A DNA stretch of 64,000 nt, taken from NCBI GenBank assembly GCA_944392535.1, contig CALXWY010000001.1, positions 1 through 64,000 of the forward strand, written 5' to 3'. Position numbers and translations under genes: made by a program. Shown one piece after another: positions 27,196-35,651 of the stretch. The notes under the pieces are model-generated. The model searched no databases. It worked only from the letters and a program-made list of their open reading frames with translations, and was not told where the DNA came from. Source of the stretch: an uncultured Alphaproteobacteria bacterium (lineage in GTDB: Bacteria; Pseudomonadota; Alphaproteobacteria; Rs-D84). Positions within the stretch are counted from its first letter, which is position 1, and every line of letters begins with the position of its first letter.

Positions 27196-27705
27196 TTATT
27201 TTTCCCCATTGTCCAATTCAACAGATATCCGCGCAACGCCAACCGTCGGTACAGACAAAATATGCGAAAATGTCGCAACCCCACCGGAATCCAGCAATGT
27301 TGCCGGTGGCAAAAAACGCTGGCGTTCAACGACGTTTCCATCTGTATCGTATGATGTTATTAATAACCCTGGGACACCATAAATTTGTTCAGAACGATTA
27401 TGAACAGTGCCACTGACCATAAAATGTGGGGCACCAAACGCGTCCAACCCGGTGGATATTTCGGAAATTTCCGCGACCAATGGATTTTCACGAATCTGTT
27501 TAACCCGATACTGGGACATAACCGCCACGGCAAACACAATCGCCGCCAATAATGCGCACAGCGCCGCGAAAAATACCAGCCACGAATTACGCCGTGGCGG
27601 CCGACGCACAACCCATGTGTTACCACACACCGCACATTTAACCGGCCCATTTGGGATTGAATTTAATGAATATTCTGTTTTACAAAAATCACATACTGTT
27701 TTCAT
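27196..27705 (-). CDS. Zinc-ribbon (MJ0042-type) membrane protein with DUF3426-like domain
   Basis: A 169-aa protein. The N-terminal CDFCKTEY...VKCAVCGNTW carries two CxxC pairs of a zinc ribbon of the MJ0042 type common in alpha- and deltaproteobacteria. A membrane segment follows (about residues 41-63), then a C-terminal domain with the DUF3426 pattern (PHFMVSGTVHNRSEQIYGVP). The zinc ribbon faces the cytoplasm and the DUF3426-like part the periplasm. The role in cells is not established for the family. A promoter ends 7 nt before the ATG, so it is probably expressed from a leaderless mRNA apart from the prepilin genes upstream. Confidence 0.8.
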   Translation of the reverse strand: MKTVCDFCKTEYSLNSIPNGPVKCAVCGNTWVVRRPPRRNSWLVFFAALCALLAAIVFAVAVMSQYRVKQIRENPLVAEISEISTGLDAFGAPHFMVSGTVHNRSEQIYGVPGLLITSYDTDGNVVERQRFLPPATLLDSGGVATFSHILSVPTVGVARISVELDNGEK

Positions 27706-27712
27706 GTAACGA

Positions 27713-27740
27713 TTTATACCATATTTTATTCTAAATTCAA
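27713..27740 (-). promoter_or_regulatory. Promoter for zinc-ribbon gene, leaderless
   Basis: TTGAAT (27735-27740), a 16-nt spacer and TATAAA (27713-27718) on the minus strand, 7 nt before the ATG at 27705. The -35 lies inside the end of the preceding gene. Confidence 0.55.
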
Positions 27741-29045
27741 CATACGATATTTTGCGCGAACGCTGGTCTGGATTTCTTGGATTGCATTAATATAATCAGA
27801 CACAGTTGCGTTTTTATTCGCCACAACCGCACTGAATTTTTCATATGCCACCGTGTTCGTCGCGCGTTCAGCATACGTAATGTCTTGGGCCATCCGGTTT
27901 AATTCCTGTAACGTTATGTCCATAAAATTCATAACACCTGTACTGGCGTCCCAAAAATAATTTGGATTCACAGAATCTTCTATGCGATTGCGCACAATTA
28001 AACGCGGTGCAACCGAACCAGCAAATCCAACCGTAACAAACATTGCACTGATTGTTCCGCCTGTCATATCCAAAGTTCTATTAATATTCAAAACAATCGG
28101 ACCCGTTTCATCAGACGACACAGATAAACCACCCAATGTCAAATTCGCCGTATACAAATCCCCCGTTGTAAAATTAGAAAATTTTCCTGTATCTGCCAAA
28201 TTAAATGTATCTGCGACCTCTATTTCCCGCGAATCAGCGGTAAATGTGCCGGCAACACTGACATTTAATACTTCCAGTGCTTTATCAAGTGTTGTTCTGG
28301 TTTGAAAAATTACATCATCTGCCACACTGACGCCGACATTCAAATTCTCGTTAAACTGGGCCGATGACGCATCAAAAAATTTTGCATTTGATATATTGTG
28401 GCCCCCAAGATTTAATCCAGACAGCATTGTCGCATCAGACGCATCATCAGACGGCAAACGCCATAAATACAACGTGTTGTCCGTGTTAACAGATGTCGTT
28501 TCAATAATCCCCCCAGATGACGATATACCCAAATCAATCGCATCAGCATGCCACGACCCAAATGTTCCATATGCACGTGTGCCGTCCAAAAATCCCATAT
28601 TATCCCCACCCAGTGATACAATTTCACGCGTGCGCATTGGACTGATTTCATCCGACGAAAAAACAATAACACCCTGTAAAGTTGCCCGTCCATTGGAATC
28701 ATTGGATTTCAATACCCGTAATTGATACATATCACCTGCGTCGGTTAAATCAGCCGACACGCCATATGGAACCAGTTCAGAAATATTTACACGGGTTATA
28801 TTACGCCCAACCGCCGACAATAAATTTTGACGATGATCCATTATATAGCGTTCCAGCGCATCTTGGATATCAGACATCTGGCGTGTTATTGCGATGTTTT
28901 CAGCACGCTGGGTAACGGTTTGTTGATATTGAAATATAAACGGCATTATGATTGCCGCCAACGCAATACTCATCAACAATTCAACCAACATGCTGCCATG
29001 CTGGGATAATTTTTCGTGGTTAAAAGGTATATGTATTCTGTTCAT
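27726..29045 (-). CDS. Large prepilin-like protein A
   Basis: A 439-aa protein. The start at 29045 forms a 4-nt ATGA overlap with the upstream gene. The N-terminus has a type IV prepilin processing site, QHG followed by SMLVELLMSIALAAIIMP: cleavage after Gly, Glu at +5 and a hydrophobic stalk. The 400-residue remainder is far longer than a major pilin and is built from beta-rich segments with recurring Gly/Asn motifs (LNLGGHNISNAKFFDASSAQ). This resembles PilV-like adhesive minor pilins of plasmid thin pili in layout only. It would be anchored in the inner membrane until a prepilin peptidase acts. It is third of three adjacent similar genes. Confidence 0.75.
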   Translation of the reverse strand: MNRIHIPFNHEKLSQHGSMLVELLMSIALAAIIMPFIFQYQQTVTQRAENIAITRQMSDIQDALERYIMDHRQNLLSAVGRNITRVNISELVPYGVSADLTDAGDMYQLRVLKSNDSNGRATLQGVIVFSSDEISPMRTREIVSLGGDNMGFLDGTRAYGTFGSWHADAIDLGISSSGGIIETTSVNTDNTLYLWRLPSDDASDATMLSGLNLGGHNISNAKFFDASSAQFNENLNVGVSVADDVIFQTRTTLDKALEVLNVSVAGTFTADSREIEVADTFNLADTGKFSNFTTGDLYTANLTLGGLSVSSDETGPIVLNINRTLDMTGGTISAMFVTVGFAGSVAPRLIVRNRIEDSVNPNYFWDASTGVMNFMDITLQELNRMAQDITYAERATNTVAYEKFSAVVANKNATVSDYINAIQEIQTSVRAKYRMLNLE

Positions 29046-30247
29046 TGCACTAAATCCATTGGCATTGCACTGCGCCAATCATCAGACATTATTACCGAAA
29101 ATTCATTTGCCACCGGTAATGCCGGCACAGACGCACGACGCAGGTGTAATTCTGTGATACGTGGCGGGGTTAATGATGGAAATGTCCACGATCCAATTCG
29201 CAATGGTGCCGTCGTTGACATCAACAATTCGCCAGAAATTGTTAATCCAAAATTATCATAAAATATGATTTCTTCGGTTGATATAAATGATGTCTTGACC
29301 GTATGTGCAGATATACCTGTAAATGCACTGATTGTACGCGAAGAATCAGATTTTAATTCAAAATTATTTGCCACGTTTACAGAATTTGCCACCGTTGCCC
29401 GATCTGTTATTATCCGACCATTAGTTGAAAATCCATCGCCATTTAACTTGTTTGCATATATATTACGAAATCCAGACATATCACCTGTGACGCGCAATTT
29501 ACCAAATGCTGTATTTTGTGCATCCAAACTGGCCCCAGATGAAAAGTACAGTGTATCGGCCGACAAACTGGCTGTTTCAATAAATGGCACAGATGCATTT
29601 TTTATCTTTCCAGAATCTGCAACAACACCGCCAACATTATAAGCACGATTTTTATTCATATTCAAATCACGAAACATTGTGTTCAGTTGTTCTTCGCTGT
29701 TTTCCGTACGATGCAGATATTTTGTTTTATCTTCGCCGGTGATATCGCGCGAAATTTTATATATTAAGTCCCCTGGACGAAAATCTGGGGCCGATACCGC
29801 CCATGCACCACCATATGCAATTCCGTCAGAACCCACAACCGCGGCATCAGAACCAATATGACGCGCAACCTGATTTGTACGCAAACTTGATTGATTCAAA
29901 TCAAACGACAAATACACATCTGTGACTGTTGCGCCATTTAATGAATATTTATCAATAAATCCTGCGACTGGGACATCGGATATTGAATCCAATTCTTCAT
30001 CAGATAATTTTATCTGGGCAACATCAGGCCAAGTATTTTGATTTAATCGGACAAAATTCAAAACACTGTCGCGCAAACCTATAATCTTGTTGGCCGCCGC
30101 AATATCACGCAACGTGTTATTTGTATCGGCAATCTGGCCATACAAGAACGGCGCCGCCATCGCAACAATCGCCATGGCCAGTAATACTTCGGTCATACTG
30201 GCACCACGTTGTGAATTCGCAAAAATACGCACCCTAGAAGCAGTCAC
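29042..30247 (-). CDS. Large prepilin-like protein B
   Basis: A 401-aa protein related in design to its two neighbours. A short basic leader ends in Gly, followed by ASMTEVLLAMAIVAMAAP with Glu at +5, so it looks cleavable by a prepilin peptidase. Beyond the stalk the protein is beta-rich, with a block DLNMNKNRAYNVGGVVADSG that parallels blocks in the neighbours. The GTG at 30247 overlaps the previous gene by 14 nt; a GTG at 30232, just after that stop, is an alternative start. The C-terminus is MDLVQ. Function is inferred as a pilus tip or minor pilin. Confidence 0.7.
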   Translation of the reverse strand: MTASRVRIFANSQRGASMTEVLLAMAIVAMAAPFLYGQIADTNNTLRDIAAANKIIGLRDSVLNFVRLNQNTWPDVAQIKLSDEELDSISDVPVAGFIDKYSLNGATVTDVYLSFDLNQSSLRTNQVARHIGSDAAVVGSDGIAYGGAWAVSAPDFRPGDLIYKISRDITGEDKTKYLHRTENSEEQLNTMFRDLNMNKNRAYNVGGVVADSGKIKNASVPFIETASLSADTLYFSSGASLDAQNTAFGKLRVTGDMSGFRNIYANKLNGDGFSTNGRIITDRATVANSVNVANNFELKSDSSRTISAFTGISAHTVKTSFISTEEIIFYDNFGLTISGELLMSTTAPLRIGSWTFPSLTPPRITELHLRRASVPALPVANEFSVIMSDDWRSAMPMDLVQ

Positions 30248-31589
30248 TGCGCCCGTCCATTAAACACTGTTTGATATTTATACGTTGTTCCAATCTGTGC
30301 CAAAAGACATATTGGCATATTATGTATTGTGACAACGACATTTGATTATAGTTACCGTCCAGTTCACTGATTATCGCGCGACAATCCGTTGTCTTTGAAC
30401 TGTCCGCAGATGGATTATCAATAACCTTTATCGCGCCATTATTTAATCCGTTCAATAAAATATCTGGTAATACAGATGTTCCCGCCGGCCGAATATCAAT
30501 AACCACCGCCCCAGATTCGCCCTGGTTCAATGCATCCGATGTTTGATCGCGCATCGTTATGTTTGATGCCGCAATGTATCCGGTATCTATGCCACTGTTT
30601 GTAATATATTCTAAATCATCTGGGTCAATATAGACGTCTTGGCCGCGCGATGTATCAATATACGAACTGACATCCAATCTTTCTACGCTGAAATTAATAT
30701 TTTCACTTAAAACATCACCATTTACGTTCCAATCCGGCGGCCCATAAAAACTGGTGCGACCCGCCGACATTGAAAAATCATATACAGACGCAACATTTGA
30801 TGTGAATGCACCCGTATCACCAAACATGGATACCGTACGGGCATCAACACGCCCAACCAACAGCGTCCCACGCGTTAACGACAATGCTGCTTCGCCCAGG
30901 CTGTTTTGAAACACAGCGTTATTGGCAATCATAACATCAATGTTACTGCGGGTGTTGCGACCGCTTTCCGTGCCGAACAGCGACAATGTTCCAAACTGGC
31001 CCGACGAAAATTCACCACGCGCCGCAAAAACATCACCACCATTGTTAAACGAAAAACCACCCATGTCTAAATCTGTCAAAAACGCACTGTTGTCCAAATT
31101 TGTTTCATTACGGCGAACAATGTCTGAAAAAGAATCATCCAATGCCAATCCGACAATAATATCATCACCAGATACAGATGCATAAAAACCAATCCGGCGC
31201 GCTAATTCCGCCAATTGAACCCCAGACAAATTTCCACCCGACAAACGCAAATATGCATTAACCAATGTTGCCGACTTGTTTATAACCAATGAAATATCTT
31301 GGTCCAATGCGGTACGTGCAACAAACCCCAGGGGTAATCCATATGGTTCCAACAAATCAGAAAAATCATTCCCAGATACAACCGTCACATTATATGGCAA
31401 ATCGGCCGCATTTTCGCGAATAAATATACGCGCCGCAGTTTGCGCAACATCAACCTTTTGCGTTGCAGAAAACATCTGGGCATCCATATCACGCGCGGCC
31501 AAACGCTGGGCAAAAAAGGGGATAAAAGAAAATATCAACGTCAGTGCCAATAACGCTTGTAATAAAAAATTACCACTTTGTCTGTGCAC
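30234..31589 (-). CDS. Large prepilin-like protein C
   Basis: A 451-aa protein, first of the three. It starts with GTG preceded by GGGGGG. Its leader QSG is followed by NFLLQALLALTLIFSFIPFF: it has the Gly -1 and the stalk, but Gln replaces the +5 Glu, a feature also seen in some minor pilins at pilus tips. The rest is beta-rich and contains LTDLDMGGFSFNNGGDVF, related to blocks in the neighbours. The C-terminal region has four cysteines (TDCRAIISELD; YIICQYVFW; IKQCLMDGRSDCF), which the other two lack, so it may form disulfides. Transcription starts within the 145-bp gap to DUF4167. Confidence 0.7.
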   Translation of the reverse strand: MHRQSGNFLLQALLALTLIFSFIPFFAQRLAARDMDAQMFSATQKVDVAQTAARIFIRENAADLPYNVTVVSGNDFSDLLEPYGLPLGFVARTALDQDISLVINKSATLVNAYLRLSGGNLSGVQLAELARRIGFYASVSGDDIIVGLALDDSFSDIVRRNETNLDNSAFLTDLDMGGFSFNNGGDVFAARGEFSSGQFGTLSLFGTESGRNTRSNIDVMIANNAVFQNSLGEAALSLTRGTLLVGRVDARTVSMFGDTGAFTSNVASVYDFSMSAGRTSFYGPPDWNVNGDVLSENINFSVERLDVSSYIDTSRGQDVYIDPDDLEYITNSGIDTGYIAASNITMRDQTSDALNQGESGAVVIDIRPAGTSVLPDILLNGLNNGAIKVIDNPSADSSKTTDCRAIISELDGNYNQMSLSQYIICQYVFWHRLEQRINIKQCLMDGRSDCF

Positions 31590-31734
31590 AGAAATGCCCC
31601 CCTGTTGTAAAAAATGTTAGCAACTGAAAAAAAATATTGCAATCAGTTTTAAGATGCTCTATTATTCCCATGTTGAATAAAAAACAGTAACGGCAAAGGC
31701 CATAAAAATAATTTCCTGTTAAAAAAGAAAGAAA

Positions 31735-32055
31735 ATGCAAAATAAAAAAAACCAATCATCTGTTGGAATGATGATTCAACGTTGTCACAAATGGCGGCAA
31801 AAAAGAAAACAATACATGGACCAGGCACGTCAAACAACTGACGAAATTGAACGTGAACGCTTGATGCAGGCGGCCGAACACTATGGCCGTATTGTAAATG
31901 CGGAACAGGGAAAAATTGATTCCACCCGTGATCCAAAGGACAAGGGGACAACCACTGATGAAATTGCCGAAATCGCACCGGATTCATCTGAAAATTCCGA
32001 TGCCGGCGATGATGATGACGCGGGCTTTCCCGACTTTATAACAAACGGGAAGTAA
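31735..32055 (+). CDS. DUF4167-like protein
   Basis: A 106-aa protein. The middle KQYMDQARQTTDEIERERLM followed by QAAEHYGRIVNAEQG matches the conserved core of DUF4167, a family largely restricted to alphaproteobacteria, where related proteins are longer and often RNA-associated and basic. The N-terminal half is basic (RCHKWRQKRKQY), while the C-terminus is strongly acidic (SDAGDDDDAGFPDF). No Shine-Dalgarno is visible. It is divergent from the prepilin genes and upstream of dnaX. Function is unknown beyond the family link. Confidence 0.7.
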   Translation: MQNKKNQSSVGMMIQRCHKWRQKRKQYMDQARQTTDEIERERLMQAAEHYGRIVNAEQGKIDSTRDPKDKGTTTDEIAEIAPDSSENSDAGDDDDAGFPDFITNGK

Positions 32056-32080
32056 GTTGTATTGAACTGTACTTTATCCC

Positions 32081-32108
32081 TTGAATTTTTGCTGTGTTTT
32101 GCTATTCT
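32081..32108 (+). promoter_or_regulatory. dnaX promoter
   Basis: TTGAAT (32081-32086), a 16-nt spacer and TATTCT (32103-32108). An AAAAGGAAG ribosome site and the ATG at 32130 follow. Confidence 0.55.
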
Positions 32109-32129
32109 TTTGCAAAAGGAAGTTTCAGC

Positions 32130-33653
32130 ATGGACAGCAATTATACAGTTTTAGCACGCAAATATCGCAGCCAAGATTTTCAATCTCTGATTGGCCAAGA
32201 TGTATTGGTCAAGACATTAACCACGGCGATTAATACAGGTCGCATCGCGCATGCATATATTTTTACCGGAATTCGCGGAACTGGAAAAACCAGTACCGCG
32301 CGCATATTGGCCAAGGCGTTAAATTGTCTGTCGTCTGATGGACCAACCGCAACCCCATGCGGCGTGTGTGAAAACTGTCGCGCAATTGCCGCGGGCCAGC
32401 ATATTGACGTAATGGAAATTGACGCCGCATCGCATACAGGTGTGGATAACATGCGCGATATCTTGGACGCCGCACAATATCGCCCAACAAATGGCCGGTA
32501 CAAGGTTTACATCATTGACGAAGTTCACATGCTGTCAACCAGCGCATTTAACGCGTTATTAAAAACACTGGAAGAACCACCGGCACATGTCATCTTTATT
32601 CTGGCAACCACAGAAATACGCAAGGTTCCGGTTACAATACTGTCGCGTTGTCAACGATTTGACCTGGTTCGGGTACCACTGGAAACATTAAAAAAACATT
32701 TTGCATGGATTGCAGACCAAGAAAAAATTGAACTGTCTGATGGCGCAAATGAATTGTTGGCACGGGCCGCCGATGGTTCGGTGCGTGACGGGTTGTCTTT
32801 GCTGGACCAGGCGATTGCACAAACTGGCGGACATGTTGATGAAAAATCTGTGTTGGATATGTTAAAGCGCACTGACCGTGGGGTTGTGGTTGATTTTATG
32901 GAAACACTGTTGTCGGGCGATGTGGCGGCGGCGCTGGCACGGGCAGATGATATATATACCAATGGCGCGGATTTTGCAATGTTGCTGAACGACATGATGG
33001 AATGGACGCACTGGGCAACACGCATGCATCCCGCACTGAAAGCCGGCGATGCAAATAATTCACCATATACCGCGGACCAGCGTGAAAAAATGCGCCAAAT
33101 TGATGCGCGGATTTCATTAAATACTTTGTCGCGAATATGGCAAGTTATGGTCGCATCTGTACCAGAAATCCAATCCGCCGGAAATCAAAAGCAATGTTTT
33201 GATATGTTAATTGTGCGACTGATGCATATCGCAGATATGCCATCTGTGCCGGAATTGTTAAAGCGAAATCCAGAAACATTAAAGCCAACACCTGTACAGC
33301 CGGCGGCTAAAAACACAACCATAAATATTAATAATGCCGAAGATTTGGCAAATGCGCTGAAATCGTCCAAAGAAATTCTGTTGTATTCGTACTATACCAG
33401 TAATATAGAAATCGCAGAAATCACCAGTGGACACATTAAATACTTTGACCGCAAAGGCGACGCGGATTTCGCACAAAAATTATCGGCATGGCTGAATGAT
33501 AAAACAGGTAATCCGTGGACACTGGAACGTGTGACAGAATCACAACACACACATACATTGACCGAACAAAAGCAAGAAGAACTGGAATCTGACCCATTGG
33601 TTGCCAGTGCGATGGATTTATTCGCAGATGCGGAAATCGTCGGCGTTAAATAA
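32130..33653 (+). CDS. dnaX: DNA polymerase III tau/gamma subunit
   Basis: A 507-aa clamp-loader subunit that couples polymerase cores to the sliding-clamp loader. The start at 32130 has an AAAAGGAAG site. Features seen: AAA+ Walker A GIRGTGKTS (residues 47-55), four zinc-binding cysteines (66, 77, 80, 83 in CGVCENC), Walker B IIDEVHML, and sensor-1 region TTEIRKVP. Domain III and a C-terminal tail follow. The tail is shorter than in E. coli tau (643 aa), as in many alphas. No A AAA AAG frameshift signal for gamma is seen near the expected site. Confidence 0.95.
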   Translation: MDSNYTVLARKYRSQDFQSLIGQDVLVKTLTTAINTGRIAHAYIFTGIRGTGKTSTARILAKALNCLSSDGPTATPCGVCENCRAIAAGQHIDVMEIDAASHTGVDNMRDILDAAQYRPTNGRYKVYIIDEVHMLSTSAFNALLKTLEEPPAHVIFILATTEIRKVPVTILSRCQRFDLVRVPLETLKKHFAWIADQEKIELSDGANELLARAADGSVRDGLSLLDQAIAQTGGHVDEKSVLDMLKRTDRGVVVDFMETLLSGDVAAALARADDIYTNGADFAMLLNDMMEWTHWATRMHPALKAGDANNSPYTADQREKMRQIDARISLNTLSRIWQVMVASVPEIQSAGNQKQCFDMLIVRLMHIADMPSVPELLKRNPETLKPTPVQPAAKNTTININNAEDLANALKSSKEILLYSYYTSNIEIAEITSGHIKYFDRKGDADFAQKLSAWLNDKTGNPWTLERVTESQHTHTLTEQKQEELESDPLVASAMDLFADAEIVGVK

Positions 33654-33672
33654 ACAAAAGGATAAATATATC

Positions 33673-34131
33673 ATGAAACAGGAATACGGGGCATCTTTGA
33701 TTGAAATTGTCGGCGTATTGGCAATCGCTGGTTTAATGAGTGGCGCCGCCATCGGTATGTATAATGTTATTCGCAATAACCAGGCGCGCAAAATCGCATC
33801 TGTGGAAATGCAAGAAATCGCACGCGATGCCAAACTGTTGATGGAAATGCGCGGTGACTATACGGGGATATCTGTGGATTATTTGGTTGAACAAGGTGCG
33901 CTGGCCAATAATCATGCGCCAATTGGGGGCGACAATTGGTCCGTGACCGCAACCAGTGATGGCCAGGCATTTTCAATTAACCTGACTGATTTAAGCCAAG
34001 GTGAATGCCAATATTTTGCCACCACACCACCACAATGGGCCGCGCGCGTCATCGTGAACGGTTTTGAAACAGACATTTCGGATAACTGTTTTACAACAAA
34101 TACGAATCAATTATCGTTTGTGGTTGAATAA
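33673..34131 (+). CDS. Type IV prepilin (PilS-like)
   Basis: A 152-aa pilin precursor. The start at 33673 has AAAGGA upstream. The short leader MKQEYG is followed by ASLIEIVGVLAIAGLMSGAA: Gly at -1 and Glu at +5, the two residues needed for prepilin peptidase cleavage and methylation or assembly. The N-terminal helix continues to about residue 60, and the globular part has two cysteines (GECQYF and SDNCFTT) that define a D-region disulfide loop, as in type IVb pilins. It resembles major pilins such as PilS of plasmid thin pili. The OmpA-like lipoprotein starts 3 nt after it, and the long prepilin-like genes lie 2 kb away. Confidence 0.85.
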   Translation: MKQEYGASLIEIVGVLAIAGLMSGAAIGMYNVIRNNQARKIASVEMQEIARDAKLLMEMRGDYTGISVDYLVEQGALANNHAPIGGDNWSVTATSDGQAFSINLTDLSQGECQYFATTPPQWAARVIVNGFETDISDNCFTTNTNQLSFVVE

Positions 34132-34134
34132 CAG

Positions 34135-34809
34135 ATGAATGTATGCAAGGTTATTTTTATCGGACTGTTTGCGTTGGCTGGATGTGCCCAATATCACAGC
34201 CCCCAGCGCAGCACATGGCCCGAATACCTGCGTGGGGCCAGTTTTACCGACATGACCGAAACGGCACGTATCGCCAAGCGACCGGTGTATATGGGCGCCG
34301 GTGGAAAATTGGTCAGTTCACTGGACACGCCGGCACAAATGGATTATGGCGACGCCACAGAAAATCAGACGGCAATCAGTCTGAATTACATGACAAGTTT
34401 GGAATATGAATTGTATGATGCATTACGTAAGCCGGGGATTTCTGTACAGCGTGCCGGGACAGATGTTGTGGTTATATTGGTGCGCGATGCAATTATGGAA
34501 CTGGATGTCGCAGATATATCCCCAGATGGGGCCGATACATTAAAAATTATATCCAAAATACTTAAAAAATACGACGCAACATTTATGGAAATCGCCGGGT
34601 ATACCGACGCAATGCGCAATCAACAGGCCGCGGACGCACTGTCGTTGGATATGGCACAACGTGTCGGCGTATTCTTGTCCCAAAACGGAATTAATACCAC
34701 ACGCATGTTTATCGTTGGGCGCGGCGCAGCACGCCCAATCGCCGCCCAGGATGATATTGGACGTCTGACCAACAGACGGGTTGAAATCCGTCTGGTACCG
34801 GCACGATAG
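34135..34809 (+). CDS. OmpA-domain lipoprotein
   Basis: A 224-aa lipoprotein. The signal with lipobox LAGC places Cys17 as the lipidated residue. A middle segment of unknown fold is followed by an OmpA C-terminal domain (about residues 115-224) with the peptidoglycan-binding signature (FMEIAGYTD near residue 155; NRRVEIRL at the end). It should tether the outer membrane to peptidoglycan. It starts 3 nt after the prepilin stop, so it may support the pilus in crossing the wall; that link is inferred from position. Confidence 0.85.
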   Translation: MNVCKVIFIGLFALAGCAQYHSPQRSTWPEYLRGASFTDMTETARIAKRPVYMGAGGKLVSSLDTPAQMDYGDATENQTAISLNYMTSLEYELYDALRKPGISVQRAGTDVVVILVRDAIMELDVADISPDGADTLKIISKILKKYDATFMEIAGYTDAMRNQQAADALSLDMAQRVGVFLSQNGINTTRMFIVGRGAARPIAAQDDIGRLTNRRVEIRLVPAR

Positions 34810-34884
34810 CACAAGAATAAGTTTCGCTTTCATTTTCAAAAAAATGTTGCTATACTGCAACCATAAACAAAAAAGGATGGAATC

Positions 34885-35550
34885 ATGGCAAATAAAAATT
34901 CAGAAAATCCGGCTGTAAAAAAGTATGTAAAAACAGGTATTATTGCGGCAATCGTTATCGCGGTGGCGGCGGTTGGTGTGTGGGCGATATCTGCGGTACG
35001 TTCCAGTGGCGGGGCCAGCGTTGAAGAAGCAATGGCCGTTGTATCACCTGATGCGGCAAATGCGGCAGATTTGCGTATCGCGGTAATTCGTATGGACGCA
35101 ATCCAAACAGACGCGGCGGTATTAAAGGATTTGACAGAACAACGCGCAAAATACGAAAACGAATTGCGCGATGAACTGGAATCCAGACAAAAAGAACTGG
35201 AAACAGAAAAAACAGAAATTGAAAAATCCCAGGATGTTTTATCACGCGATGCGTTGCAACGCCGTATCGTTGATTATCAAAATCGCGTAACTGAACTGCA
35301 ACGCGATTTAACTGAACGTGCACAAAGTGTGGAATTATCTTATCAAAAGGCTCTGAATGAAATCCAGACAAAGCATTTGGACCCGGTCATAGAAGGTATC
35401 ATTGCAAAAAAGAACTTGGCATTGGTGATTGATGGCCGCTTTGCACGAATTGGTGAAAACGCAACTAATTTGGATATAACAAACGAAGTTATTTCGGCGT
35501 TGGATAAGAAAGTTTCTAAAATCAAAATGGAAACACCCCAGGGCTTTTAA
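34885..35550 (+). CDS. skp: Skp/OmpH-like periplasmic chaperone with N-terminal anchor
   Basis: A 221-aa protein of the OmpH/Skp family, which holds unfolded outer-membrane proteins in the periplasm. The Skp-type start of the mature domain (RIAVIRMDAIQTDAAVLKDL) is followed by a long coiled arm (about residues 95-155) rich in Glu, Lys and Arg. The C-terminal strands (LALVIDGRFARIGENATNLD) are typical. Unlike classic Skp, the N-terminus (about residues 17-36) is a hydrophobic helix without a clear cleavage site and is followed by a 30-residue linker, so it may be membrane-anchored. Its position directly before lpxD and fabZ is the classic Skp context. Confidence 0.85.
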   Translation: MANKNSENPAVKKYVKTGIIAAIVIAVAAVGVWAISAVRSSGGASVEEAMAVVSPDAANAADLRIAVIRMDAIQTDAAVLKDLTEQRAKYENELRDELESRQKELETEKTEIEKSQDVLSRDALQRRIVDYQNRVTELQRDLTERAQSVELSYQKALNEIQTKHLDPVIEGIIAKKNLALVIDGRFARIGENATNLDITNEVISALDKKVSKIKMETPQGF

Positions 35551-35571
35551 GCACCAGAATCATAAAACATA

Positions 35572-35608
35572 CAAACGTCGTCGTTATGGCGGCGTTTGTT
35601 TTATAATT
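35572..35608 (+). terminator. Intrinsic terminator after skp
   Basis: CAAACGTCGTC-GTTAT-GGCGGCGTTTG (11 bp including two G-T pairs) is followed by TTTTATAATT. lpxD therefore starts from its own promoter. Confidence 0.7.
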
Positions 35609-35618
35609 AAAATATGTT

Positions 35619-35645
35619 TTGAATTTACAAATTTTTGGGTATAAT
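35619..35645 (+). promoter_or_regulatory. lpxD promoter, leaderless
   Basis: TTGAAT (35619-35624), a 15-nt spacer and TATAAT (35640-35645). The ATG at 35652 lies 6 nt after the -10 with no ribosome site. Confidence 0.5.
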
Positions 35646-35651
35646 TCCGTC

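Noticed and set aside
32690-32696. Seven consecutive A in dnaX, similar to a frameshift slippery site.
   Set aside because: It lies in the middle of the AAA+ domain, far from where gamma would be produced, and no stimulating structure is obvious.
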